From assembly GCF_001895025.1 (NCBI RefSeq), contig NZ_BCXI01000008.1:62001-126000 (forward strand): a DNA stretch of 64,000 bases. The letters are read 5' to 3'. The notes beneath the pieces were generated by a model. It was not told where the DNA came from and made no database searches. It saw nothing but the letters and a program-made list of their open reading frames with translations. The position numbers and the translations under genes were made by a program. Origin of the DNA: Rhodococcus zopfii NBRC 100606 = JCM 9919 (GTDB taxonomy: Bacteria; Actinomycetota; Actinomycetes; Mycobacteriales; Mycobacteriaceae). Positions 29,453-37,338 of this stretch are shown here, one piece after another. The number at the start of each line of letters is the position of its first letter. Position 1 is the stretch's first letter.

Positions 29453-30402
29453 GCGCCCCGGCCCGCACCGGAACGGGCGCGCCGGCCCCCGCGTGGAACG
29501 AGACGAACAGCTGGGATCAACCGGGCTGGACGGTCGCCGAGCTCGAGCGCGCGAAGGCCGGCCGCACCGTGTCGGTGGTGCTGCCGGCGTTGAACGAGGA
29601 GAAGACGGTAGGCGGTGTCGTGGACACGATCCACCCGCTCCTCGGCGGCCTCGTCGACGAACTGATCGTGCTCGATTCGGGGTCCACCGACGCCACCGCC
29701 GAGCGCGCACGGGCCGCGGGTGCGCGCGTGCTGTCCCGCGAGGAAGCCGTGCCGGGCGTCGACCCCGTTCCGGGCAAGGGCGAGGTGCTGTGGCGTTCCC
29801 TGGCTGCCACCACCGGCGACCTGATCGTCTTCGTCGACTCCGATCTGATCAAGCCGGACCCGGCGTTCGTGCCGAAACTGCTCGGCCCACTGTTGCTCGG
29901 CGACGGCGTCCATCTCGTCAAGGGCTACTACCGGCGACCGCTGCGGGTGAGCGGCACCGAGGACGCGAACGGCGGCGGTCGCGTCACCGAACTGGTGGCG
30001 CGTCCGCTGCTGGCTGCGTTGCGCCCGGAACTCACGTGCGTGCTGCAGCCGCTCGGCGGCGAGTACGCCGGTACCCGTGAACTGCTGACGGCGGTGCCGT
30101 TCGCACCCAGCTACGGGGTCGAGATCGGGTTGCTCCTCGACACCTACGACCGCCTGGGGCTCGGCGCGATCGCGCAGGTCAACCTGGGGGTCCGCAAACA
30201 CCGGAACCGGCCGCTGTCGGATCTGGGGGTCATGAGCAGGCAGATCATCGGCACCATGCTGCGCCGCTGTGGCATCCCCGATTCCGGCGCGCCGCTGACC
30301 CAGTTCCTCGTCGACGGGGATTCGTTCGTGCCGGTCGCCCGACACGTCGAGCTGACCGATCGGCCACCGATGAACACCGTGATCGGCAGCCCCGGGGCTT
30401 GA
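29449..30402 (+). CDS. gpgS: Glucosyl-3-phosphoglycerate synthase GpgS
   Basis: 317 residues from ATG 29449. GT-A/GT81 glycosyltransferase with VVLPALNEEKTV, DSGSTDATAERA, metal-binding DSD in VFVDSDL (about residues 135-137), and PLGGEYAGTRELL of the GpgS family. It transfers glucose from a nucleotide sugar to 3-phosphoglycerate, the first step of methylglucose lipopolysaccharide synthesis in mycolata. Translationally coupled to folP2. Confidence 0.95.
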   Translation: MSAPARTGTGAPAPAWNETNSWDQPGWTVAELERAKAGRTVSVVLPALNEEKTVGGVVDTIHPLLGGLVDELIVLDSGSTDATAERARAAGARVLSREEAVPGVDPVPGKGEVLWRSLAATTGDLIVFVDSDLIKPDPAFVPKLLGPLLLGDGVHLVKGYYRRPLRVSGTEDANGGGRVTELVARPLLAALRPELTCVLQPLGGEYAGTRELLTAVPFAPSYGVEIGLLLDTYDRLGLGAIAQVNLGVRKHRNRPLSDLGVMSRQIIGTMLRRCGIPDSGAPLTQFLVDGDSFVPVARHVELTDRPPMNTVIGSPGA

Positions 30403-30430
30403 TGTCGGTGGTCCGTGCCAAGATCGGACC

Positions 30431-30889
30431 ATGCTGACGGTTCTGCTGTACGTCGTCGTCATGGTGGTCGTCGGCGCGGTGTTGTTCGCGACCGCGAGCG
30501 CGGTGTTCGGTCGGGGAGAAGTCCTGGCGCCGATCCCTCCGGGGACCACGGCGACGGTGCTGCCCGCCACCGACGTCACGGGCGTCGACGTTCGCGACCT
30601 GCGTTTTCAGCAGGTGGCCCGGGGTTACAAGACGTCCGAGGTGGACTGGGCACTGGACCGCCTGGCCCGGGAGATCGACGGTCTGCGCGCCCGTGTCGCC
30701 GAGTACGAGAACGCCGCCGAATACGAGAACGCCGCCGAATACGAGAACGCCGGGGAGTCGGGGACCGACGACGGTAGCGTCGACGCGGACGCCGAGACCG
30801 AAGCGATCGCCACCGACGCCGTTGCCGCCAGAGCGGAGGCGGCCCGAGCCGAGAAAGCGGGTTCCGAACCGGGGGAGGAGAATCCGTGA
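30431..30889 (+). CDS. DivIVA-domain membrane-anchored protein (Rv1209-like)
   Basis: 152 residues from ATG 30431. An N-terminal transmembrane helix (LLYVVVMVVVGAVLFATASAVFG) is followed by a short DivIVA-type segment, DLRFQQVARGYKTSEVDWALDRLAREI, matching the family's consensus of gly-Tyr plus coiled coil. After that comes EYENAAEYENAAEYENAG, a threefold repeat, and an acidic/alanine-rich helical tail. It probably localises at membranes. Position between gpgS and tagI matches Rv1209. Confidence 0.8.
   Translation: MLTVLLYVVVMVVVGAVLFATASAVFGRGEVLAPIPPGTTATVLPATDVTGVDVRDLRFQQVARGYKTSEVDWALDRLAREIDGLRARVAEYENAAEYENAAEYENAGESGTDDGSVDADAETEAIATDAVAARAEAARAEKAGSEPGEENP
30698..30751 (+). repeat. 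18-bp tandem repeat, three copies, inside the DivIVA-like gene
   Basis: Three consecutive copies start at 30698, 30716 and 30734. Copies 2 and 3 are identical and copy 1 differs by one base (GAG for GAA). Each encodes AEYENA. The unit is a multiple of three bases, so copy-number change would keep the frame. Confidence 0.9.
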
Positions 30890-31455
30890 GCGACAACCTC
30901 GTGCGGTGCCCCTGGGCGATCGACACGCCCGGCTCCACCCTCTACCGCGAATACCACGACACCGAATGGGGCCGGGAGCTGCACGGCCGCGACGCACTGT
31001 TCGAACGTCTGTGCCTCGAGGCGTTCCAGTCCGGGTTGTCGTGGCTGACGATCCTGCGCAAGCGGGAGGCGTTCCGGCAGGCCTTCGCCGGTTTCGACGT
31101 CGACGTGGTCGCGGGCTTCGGTGGCGCCGACGTCGATCGCTTGCTCGGCGATGCCGGAATCGTCCGGAACCGCCGCAAGATCGACGCTGTGATCGCCAAC
31201 GCCCGCGCCGTGCTGGATCTGTCCGGGACGGACCTGGACACGCTGCTGTGGTCGTTCGCGCCGCCGCGACGCACGGCACGGTTCGCGACGATCGCGCAGG
31301 TACCTGCCGTCACCGACGAATCCATCGCGATGGCCCGTGAGCTCAAGCGTCGCGGGTTCCGGTTCGTCGGCCCGACCACGGCATATGCGCTCATGCAGGC
31401 CACCGGAATGGTCGACGACCACCTCGCGGACTGCTGGGTCCAAGTGGACGCTTGA
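30886..31455 (+). CDS. tagI: DNA-3-methyladenine glycosylase I
   Basis: 189 residues from GTG 30886 overlapping the previous stop. TagI family: RCPWAIDTPGSTLYREYHDTEWG near the N-terminus (Cys and His zinc ligands), EAFQSGLSWLTILRKREAFR, FVGPTTAYALMQATGMVDDHLADCW at the end, the last with additional zinc-binding His/Cys. It excises 3-methyladenine from alkylated DNA. Confidence 0.93.
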   Translation: MSDNLVRCPWAIDTPGSTLYREYHDTEWGRELHGRDALFERLCLEAFQSGLSWLTILRKREAFRQAFAGFDVDVVAGFGGADVDRLLGDAGIVRNRRKIDAVIANARAVLDLSGTDLDTLLWSFAPPRRTARFATIAQVPAVTDESIAMARELKRRGFRFVGPTTAYALMQATGMVDDHLADCWVQVDA

Positions 31456-31564
31456 TCAGAAATTGTGATGTGACCGAGGAGTCAGCTACCCGGTCGATGC
31501 CCGGATAGGGAAGAATGGGAAGGCGAGCCCGCCGATAAACTGTCCGGGCACAACGGTAACCCAG

Positions 31565-31583
31565 GCGCTCGGTAGTCGAGCGC
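31565..31583 (+). promoter_or_regulatory. Stem-loop in the leader of the DUF3117 gene
   Basis: GCGCTCG (31565-31571) pairs with CGAGCGC (31577-31583) around GTAGT. The ribosome site GGAGGG follows eight bases later and the ATG is at 31604. A leader hairpin so close to the ribosome site could affect translation; function is unproven. Confidence 0.35.
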
Positions 31584-31603
31584 AGATTTGGAGGGAGCAG
31601 AGG

Positions 31604-31771
31604 ATGGCGGCCATGAAGCCCCGGACCGGGGACGGTCCCCTCGAAGCAACCAAAGAGGGACGAGGAATCGTCATGAGGGTTCCACTCGAGGGAGGCGGAC
31701 GTCTGGTCGTCGAGCTCACGCCGGAAGAGGCCGCGGCCCTCGGTGACGAACTCAAGAGTGTTACCAGCTGA
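31604..31771 (+). CDS. DUF3117 family protein, 55 aa
   Basis: A complete 55-residue gene starting ATGGCGGCCATG at 31604 with GGAGGG upstream. The sequence starts MAAMKPRTGDGPLEATKEG, continues RGIVMRVPLEGGGRLVVEL and ends TPEEAAALGDELKSVTS, matching the actinobacterial DUF3117 family (Rv1211 in M. tuberculosis). It is near-invariant across mycolata, so it is probably functional, but no activity is known. Confidence 0.92.
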   Translation: MAAMKPRTGDGPLEATKEGRGIVMRVPLEGGGRLVVELTPEEAAALGDELKSVTS

Positions 31772-31864
31772 TCTGTCCGATTGCGGACGATCCGGGCCCT
31801 GCGCTCCACGGTGCGCGGGGCCCGGTCGCGTATCCCGGACCCATCGACCCTGTGAGGAGCGCCG

Positions 31865-32716
31865 GTGCTCGACGCGGTGACCGATCTGCTTGCGTGCCCA
31901 CAGTGCGGACTCGGTATGGATCTCGACGGCTCCGCCCTGTTGTGCGAGAGCGGACACAATTTCGATGTTGCGAAACAGGGCTATGTCACGCTCCTCACCG
32001 GCGCCGCGACCCGATTCACCGGCGACAGCGCCGACATGATCGCCGCGCGCGGCGATTTTCTCTCTGCGGGTCATTACGACCCCATCCGTGACGCCGTCGC
32101 CCGGGCCTGCGCCGACACGGTTTCCGGCGACAGCCCCGTCCCGCCTCGGATCCTCGAGGTGGGGGCGGGCACCGGCCAGTACCTCGCCACCGTCCTCGAC
32201 GCCCTGCCCGGCTCGCGTGGCATCGGACTCGACGTCTCGAAGCCCGCGGTGCGCCGCATCGCCCGCAGTCACCCGCGCGTCGGCGCCGTGCTCGCCGACG
32301 TGTGGCGACAACTCCCGGTGCGGTCCGGATCCCTCAGTCACGTCCTGTCGATCTTCGCGCCGCGCAACGCCGACGAAACCCACCGCGTGCTCGAACCCGG
32401 CGGGCGGCTCGTCGTCGTCACGCCGACGAGCGAGCATCTGCGGGAACTGGTCGCGTTGCCGGGCATGGTGCAGGTCGACGACCGGAAGACCGAACGTCTC
32501 GGTGCGGCCCTGTCCGGCGCCTTCGACCGCACGGCTCGCCGCGAGGTCCGGTTCCCGATGGCGCTGCCGCACCCCGCGCTCGCGCTGCTCGCGGGGATGG
32601 GGCCCTCTGCCCATCACGTCACGGCCGATCGCCGTGCGGCGCTCCTGGCGGACCTGCCGGAACCGTTCCCGGTGACGGCGTCGGTCGTCGTCTCGGTGTG
32701 GACTCGGCGTGACTGA
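31865..32716 (+). CDS. 23S rRNA (guanine-N1) methyltransferase, RlmA-like
   Basis: 283 residues from GTG 31865 with GAGGAG upstream. An N-terminal zinc finger CPQC...C...H (CPQCGLGMDLDGSALLC, then SGHNFD) precedes AKQGYVTLL, a family signature. Class I SAM motif is ILEVGAGTGQYLATVLD. This layout is RlmA/TlrB, which methylate G745 or G748 of 23S rRNA; TlrB members confer tylosin resistance. Whether the host enzyme is housekeeping or resistance is not decided by the sequence. Confidence 0.85.
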   Translation: MLDAVTDLLACPQCGLGMDLDGSALLCESGHNFDVAKQGYVTLLTGAATRFTGDSADMIAARGDFLSAGHYDPIRDAVARACADTVSGDSPVPPRILEVGAGTGQYLATVLDALPGSRGIGLDVSKPAVRRIARSHPRVGAVLADVWRQLPVRSGSLSHVLSIFAPRNADETHRVLEPGGRLVVVTPTSEHLRELVALPGMVQVDDRKTERLGAALSGAFDRTARREVRFPMALPHPALALLAGMGPSAHHVTADRRAALLADLPEPFPVTASVVVSVWTRRD

Positions 32717-32731
32717 CACCGGCCCTACGGC

Positions 32732-33901
32732 TCACCGCCGCGCGGTCACATCCTGATAGACGGCGAGTGTCTGCCGCGCGATCTGCGCCCACGAGAACTC
32801 GGCGATCGCGCGATCGCGGCCGGCGTGACCCAACCGGGCGGCGAGATCCGCATCGAGCGCGATTTCGTCGACGGCCGCTGCGAGCGCACGCTCGTAGACC
32901 TGCGGCTCGTACGAGTTGTAGTGCACGAGGCGTCCCGTGACACCGTCCTCGACGACCTCCGGGATCCCGCCGACATCGGATGCGACCACCGCGGTTTCGC
33001 AGGCCATTGCCTCGAGGTTCACGATCCCGAGCGGTTCGTACACCGACGGGCACACGAACACCCTTGCCGCCGAGAGGATCTCGCGGACCGATTCGGTGGG
33101 CAGCATCTCCTGTACCCAGAACACGCCGCCGCGCCGCTCTCGCAGTTCGGCGACCGCGCGTTCGGTCTCGGCGGCGATCTCCGGCGTGTCCGGGGCGCCG
33201 GCGCACAGCACCAGCTGGATGTCCGGATCGAGATGGTGCGCCGCCGCCACCAGATGGCCGACACCCTTCTGCCGGGTGATGCGGCCGACGAACGCGACGA
33301 TCGGCCGGTCCGGGTCGACACCGAGCCGTTCGAGCGCCGACTCGGAGCCTCTCGCCGGGCCCGGATGCCACACCCCGGTGTCGATGCCGTTGCGAACCAC
33401 ATGCACCCTCGCCGGATCGACGAACGGGTATGCGTCGAGGACATCGAGCCGCATCCCGGCGCTGACCGCGATGATCGCGTCGGCGTATTGCACGGCATTG
33501 CGTTCGGACCATGAGGAGATGCGGTAGCCACCGCCGAGTTGCTCGGCCTTCCACGGCCGCCGCGGTTCGAGCGAGTGGGCGGTGAGCACGTGGGGCACGT
33601 CGTACAGTTCGGCCGCGAGGTGCCCGGCCAGGCCCGAATACCAGGTGTGCGAATGCACGACGTCGACGCCGCTCGCCGCCTGCGCCATCCGCAGTTCCGC
33701 CGACAACGTCGTCAGCGCGGCATTCGCGCCGGCGAGCGCCGGATCCGGGTCGTGGACGAAAGCGCCCTCGCGGGGCGCGCCCATGCAGTGCACGTCGACT
33801 TCGCACAGCCTGCGCAGCTGCGCGACCAGCTCGGTGACGTGCACTCCGGCGCCGCCGTAGACCTCAGGCGGGTACTCCCGCGTCATCATTGCCACCCGCA
33901 C
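32732..33901 (-). CDS. glgA: Glycogen synthase GlgA (GlgM, maltose-1-phosphate synthase)
   Basis: 389 residues from GTG 33901. GT4 fold: N-terminal MMTREYPPEVYGGAGVHVTEL, HSHTWYSGL, FVGRITRQKGV in the C-terminal domain and the E-x7-E motif EPLGIVNLEAMACE. In mycobacteria this enzyme uses ADP-glucose to make alpha-maltose 1-phosphate for the GlgE pathway. Divergent from glgC, which makes ADP-glucose, with 105 bp between starts. Confidence 0.92.
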   Translation of the reverse strand: MRVAMMTREYPPEVYGGAGVHVTELVAQLRRLCEVDVHCMGAPREGAFVHDPDPALAGANAALTTLSAELRMAQAASGVDVVHSHTWYSGLAGHLAAELYDVPHVLTAHSLEPRRPWKAEQLGGGYRISSWSERNAVQYADAIIAVSAGMRLDVLDAYPFVDPARVHVVRNGIDTGVWHPGPARGSESALERLGVDPDRPIVAFVGRITRQKGVGHLVAAAHHLDPDIQLVLCAGAPDTPEIAAETERAVAELRERRGGVFWVQEMLPTESVREILSAARVFVCPSVYEPLGIVNLEAMACETAVVASDVGGIPEVVEDGVTGRLVHYNSYEPQVYERALAAAVDEIALDADLAARLGHAGRDRAIAEFSWAQIARQTLAVYQDVTARR

Positions 33902-34006
33902 CCGCCCAAACTATCGGTCCCGCGATGTTCCGGCCACCGGGGTGTTCCCGCGTGTCGATGTGCCGCATCGCTGGCGGCGCTGTGGGGTGGCGGATAGGTT
34001 GACTGT

Positions 34007-35221
34007 GTGAGGAGCCAGCCCCATGTGCTTGGAATCGTGCTCGCCGGCGGCGAGGGCAAACGCCTGTACCCGCTCACGGCGGACCGGGCCAAGCCCGCCG
34101 TGCCGTTCGGCGGCGCCTACCGCCTGATCGACTTCGTGTTGAGCAACCTGGTGAACGCAGGCTATCTGCGCATCTGTGTGCTGACGCAGTACAAGTCCCA
34201 TTCGCTGGACCGGCACATCTCCCAGACGTGGCGGCTGTCCGGCTTCACCGGCGAATACATCACGCCGGTCCCGGCGCAGCAGCGGCTCGGTCCGCGCTGG
34301 TACACCGGCAGCGCCGATGCGATCCTGCAGTCGCTGAACCTGGTGTACGACGAGGATCCCGAGTACATCGTCGTGTTCGGCGCCGACCACGTCTACCGCA
34401 TGGATCCCGAGCAGATGGTCCACCAGCACATCGAATCCGGCGCCGGAGTCACCGTCGCCGGTATCCGGGTGCCGCGCAGCGAAGCATTCGCGTTCGGGTG
34501 CATCGACAGCGACGAACAGGGCCGCATCACCCAGTTCCTGGAGAAGCCGGCGCACCCACCCGGCACCCCCGACGACCCGAACGTGACGTTCGCGTCGATG
34601 GGCAACTACGTGTTCACCACCAAGGTGCTCGTGGAGGCGCTGCGCGCCGACTCCGAGAACCCCGACTCCGACCACGACATGGGCGGTGACATCATCCCGG
34701 CGCTGGTCGCGCAGGGTGCCGCGCACGTCTACGACTTCAACGACAACGTCGTGCCCGGAGCCACCGAACGCGACCGCGCCTATTGGCGGGACGTGGGGAC
34801 ACTCGACGCCTTCTACGACGCGCACATGGACCTGGTGTCCGTGCACCCGATCTTCAATCTCTACAACAAGCGCTGGCCGATCCGCGGCGCCGCCGAGAAC
34901 CTGCCGCCCGCGAAATTCGTCCAGGGCGGGCTCGCGCAGGAATCGATCGTCGGGGCCGGCAGCATCCTGTCCGCCGCGACCGTCCGCAACTCCGTGCTCA
35001 GCTCGAACGTCATGGTCGAGGACGGCGCGACCGTCGAGGGCAGCGTGCTCATGCCGGGCGTGCGCATCGGCAAGGGCGCGGTGGTGCGCCGCGCGATCCT
35101 CGACAAGAACGTCGTGGTCGGCGACGGCGAGATCATCGGTGTCGACCTCGAACGCGACCGTCAGCGGTTCGCGGTCAGCAACGGCGGGGTCGTCGCCATC
35201 GGCAAGGGCGTGTGGATCTGA
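34007..35221 (+). CDS. glgC: Glucose-1-phosphate adenylyltransferase GlgC
   Basis: 404 residues from GTG 34007. N-terminal pyrophosphorylase motif [34 protein letters not shown] (metal-binding), a glucose-1-P binding [13 protein letters not shown] region, and a C-terminal left-handed beta-helix ([20 protein letters not shown]). It makes ADP-glucose from ATP and Glc-1-P for alpha-glucan synthesis together with glgA. Confidence 0.95.
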   Translation: MRSQPHVLGIVLAGGEGKRLYPLTADRAKPAVPFGGAYRLIDFVLSNLVNAGYLRICVLTQYKSHSLDRHISQTWRLSGFTGEYITPVPAQQRLGPRWYTGSADAILQSLNLVYDEDPEYIVVFGADHVYRMDPEQMVHQHIESGAGVTVAGIRVPRSEAFAFGCIDSDEQGRITQFLEKPAHPPGTPDDPNVTFASMGNYVFTTKVLVEALRADSENPDSDHDMGGDIIPALVAQGAAHVYDFNDNVVPGATERDRAYWRDVGTLDAFYDAHMDLVSVHPIFNLYNKRWPIRGAAENLPPAKFVQGGLAQESIVGAGSILSAATVRNSVLSSNVMVEDGATVEGSVLMPGVRIGKGAVVRRAILDKNVVVGDGEIIGVDLERDRQRFAVSNGGVVAIGKGVWI

Positions 35222-35236
35222 CGGTGCTGGTCCCGG

Positions 35237-35873
35237 TCAGCTGATCCGCACCGCGCACAGCAGTCCGTCGCCGAGGGGCAGCACCACCGGTGCGAGGCGG
35301 TCGTCCGCCGACACGGCGCGCGCCGCATCCCGGACCGACAGAACTGTCGCGTCCCGTTCGGCGGGATCGGCGACGCGGCCGCCGAGCAGCGCGTTGTGCA
35401 GGACAAGGACGCCCCCCGGGCGCAGCAGGCGCACGCCTTCGCGCACATAGTGCGGATGATCGGCGGGGGTCGCGTCGACGAAGATCAGGTCGTATCCGGA
35501 ATCGGCGAGCCGCGGCAGCACGTCCAGGGCCCGGCCGTTGATGAGCCGGGTACGCGACGCCGTGATCCCGGCTTCGCGGAACGCCTCCTTGGCCGCCCGC
35601 TGATGCTCGGGCTCGCTGTCGATCGTGGTGAGCACGCCGTCCTCACGCAGGCCGTGCAGCAGCCACAGCCCGCTCACCCCGGCGCCGGTCCCGATCTCGA
35701 CGACGGTCTTGGCGTCGAGCATCCGGGCGAACAGTGCGAGCGTGGCGCCGACAGACGGGGGGGATCGGATCGGCACCCAGGTCGAGGGCACGTTCCCGCG
35801 CCGCGACGAGCTGCTCGTCCTCGACGACGACATTCTCGGCGTGGGCCAGGATCCGTTCGGCATTGGTCTGCAC
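35237..35873 (-). pseudogene. O-methyltransferase with a frameshift (Rv1220c-like)
   Basis: The expected protein, about 211 residues from GTG 35873, is split between two frames. The first frame reads [20 protein letters not shown] and continues to ADPIPP; the second starts [20 protein letters not shown] and continues with [27 protein letters not shown] and DLIFVDAT, a complete SAM-binding O-methyltransferase_3 core. The frame changes in a run of seven G on the + strand (35757-35763); six would restore the frame. Either a sequencing indel or a real inactivation. In M. tuberculosis the gene lies next to sigE, as here. The frame change excludes a normal product as read. Confidence 0.8.
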
Positions 35874-36048
35874 GCGTCGAGGCTAGCGTCGAGAAGACGT
35901 TCACGCAGGCAGGCGCGCACGACCGGGGGAAGGATTCTCAGGTCCGCCTCAGGCTACTCATAGGGCCGGCACATGGCGAAGGGGGAGGGTGAAGACACGG
36001 CACACAGCAGACCGCGCTGAAACGGTCGACGGTTGTCACGCGCCGGCC

Positions 36049-36075
36049 GGGAACAATCCGGCTGTCCCGGGCGTT
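36049..36075 (+). promoter_or_regulatory. ECF-type (SigH/SigE-like) promoter upstream of sigE
   Basis: GGGAACA begins at 36049 and CGTT lies at 36072-36075, with 17 bases between GGGAAC and CGTT. This matches the actinobacterial ECF promoter consensus (GGGAAY, 16-17 bases, CGTT) recognised by SigH and close to SigE's own. It is 62 bp upstream of the sigE ATG. Autoregulation or SigH control of sigE after heat and oxidative stress is known in mycobacteria; by analogy it is probable here. Confidence 0.6.
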
Positions 36076-36136
36076 GCCCGGGATACGTGGCAGTTCTCAG
36101 ATCGGCGGTCCCGAAGAGGAGGATCCAGCGATCCAC

Positions 36137-36817
36137 ATGGTCGAAACCCACACGAGCGACACCCGCACCCTTCCCGGCGTCGACCTGCTCGACGGCAGTG
36201 CCCTCGGCGGTGCCGAAGCCGTTGACGGTGGCGAAGCCGTTGCAGAGCTGACCGGCACCGCGGTGTTCGACGCCACCGGTGATCGCGGGTCGATGCCGTC
36301 ATGGGACGAGCTGGTCCGTGAACACGGCGACCGTGTGTACCGGCTCGCCTACCGGCTGTCCGGCAACGCCCAGGACGCCGAAGACCTCACCCAGGACACG
36401 TTCATCCGAGTCTTCCGGTCCCTCCAGAACTACCAGCCCGGCACGTTCGAGGGCTGGCTCCACCGCATCACCACCAACCTCTTCCTCGATATGGTGCGCC
36501 GCCGTAACCGCATCCGCATGGAGGCGCTGCCCGAGGACTACGACCGGGTCCCGGCCGAGGGCCCGAACCCCGAGGAGATCTATCACGACGCGCGTCTCGA
36601 CGCGGACCTGCAGTCCGCGCTCGATGCGCTGGCGCCGGAGTATCGTGCGGCAGTGGTGCTGTGTGACATCGAAGGACTCTCGTACGAGGAGATCGGTGCC
36701 ACACTCGGCGTCAAGCTCGGAACGGTGCGCAGCCGCATCCACCGAGGTCGCCAGGCGCTGCGTGAGCATCTCCGCGAGAATGCGGAGATCGAGTCCGGTC
36801 GAGTCCGTGCGGGGTAG
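36137..36817 (+). CDS. sigE: ECF RNA polymerase sigma factor SigE
   Basis: 226 residues from ATG 36137. A roughly 55-residue acidic N-terminal extension precedes sigma region 2 ([27 protein letters not shown]), the linker, and region 4 with recognition helix [26 protein letters not shown]. Long N-terminus and operon order with rseA and htrA identify SigE, the envelope-stress sigma factor. The ribosome site GAGGAGG is 15 bases upstream of this ATG, so a downstream start is possible; SigE has alternative translational starts in mycobacteria. Confidence 0.93.
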   Translation: MVETHTSDTRTLPGVDLLDGSALGGAEAVDGGEAVAELTGTAVFDATGDRGSMPSWDELVREHGDRVYRLAYRLSGNAQDAEDLTQDTFIRVFRSLQNYQPGTFEGWLHRITTNLFLDMVRRRNRIRMEALPEDYDRVPAEGPNPEEIYHDARLDADLQSALDALAPEYRAAVVLCDIEGLSYEEIGATLGVKLGTVRSRIHRGRQALREHLRENAEIESGRVRAG

Positions 36818-36833
36818 CCGCCAGGAGGGTTTG

Positions 36834-37202
36834 ATGACGATGGCGTACCCGCCCCGACAGTTCGGCTCCACCGAGCATCTCGCCAGCGAGGCCGTCGCGG
36901 CGTATGTCGACGGCGAACTCCGGATGAACGCGTACCTGCGCGCGTCGCAGCACCTGTCGATGTGCCCGGAGTGCGCAGCCGAGGTCGAGGCCCAGCAGCA
37001 GGCCCGGCACGCACTGCGCAACGCCGCCCAGCGAGCCCCGCAGATGCCGAGTTCCCTGCTCGGCGCCCTCAGCAGCATCCCCACCCACCTCCAGGACACC
37101 GCCCTCCAGGACACGGCCGGGCAGAGCCCGCAGCCGCTGTGGCCCGGTCAGGACCAGATTTGGCCCGGGGGCCGGCGCTGGTCGATCCGCCGGCGCCGTT
37201 GA
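36834..37202 (+). CDS. rseA: Anti-sigma factor RseA (zinc-associated ASD)
   Basis: 122 residues from ATG 36834 with AGGAGGG upstream. The N-terminal helix pair LASEAVAAYVDGEL leads to the ZAS motif HLSMCPEC (HxxxCxxC), the redox-sensitive zinc site that holds SigE. No transmembrane helix is visible, as in mycobacterial RseA, which is a cytosolic protein degraded by ClpC1P2 after phosphorylation. The C-terminus is short and basic. It follows sigE by 16 bases. Confidence 0.92.
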   Translation: MTMAYPPRQFGSTEHLASEAVAAYVDGELRMNAYLRASQHLSMCPECAAEVEAQQQARHALRNAAQRAPQMPSSLLGALSSIPTHLQDTALQDTAGQSPQPLWPGQDQIWPGGRRWSIRRRR

Positions 37203-37270
37203 CCCACCCGTGCACGAGTCCGCCCGCCGCGACCGGCCGGGCGGAGTCGGTAGCTCGGAGACCGGGGCCG

Positions 37271-37303
37271 TCGGTGATACTGGGCTCATCGGTGATACTG
37301 GGC
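37271..37303 (+). repeat. 15-bp direct repeat upstream of htrA
   Basis: TCGGTGATACTGGGC occurs at 37271-37285 and again at 37289-37303, an 18-bp period. The second copy is 36 bases upstream of the htrA start. Each copy contains GATACT, a possible -10 element. It could be a duplicated promoter or a pair of regulator sites. Confidence 0.5.
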
Positions 37304-37338
37304 ACCGTGACTGACCACGACGGGGGAGACGGACACGC

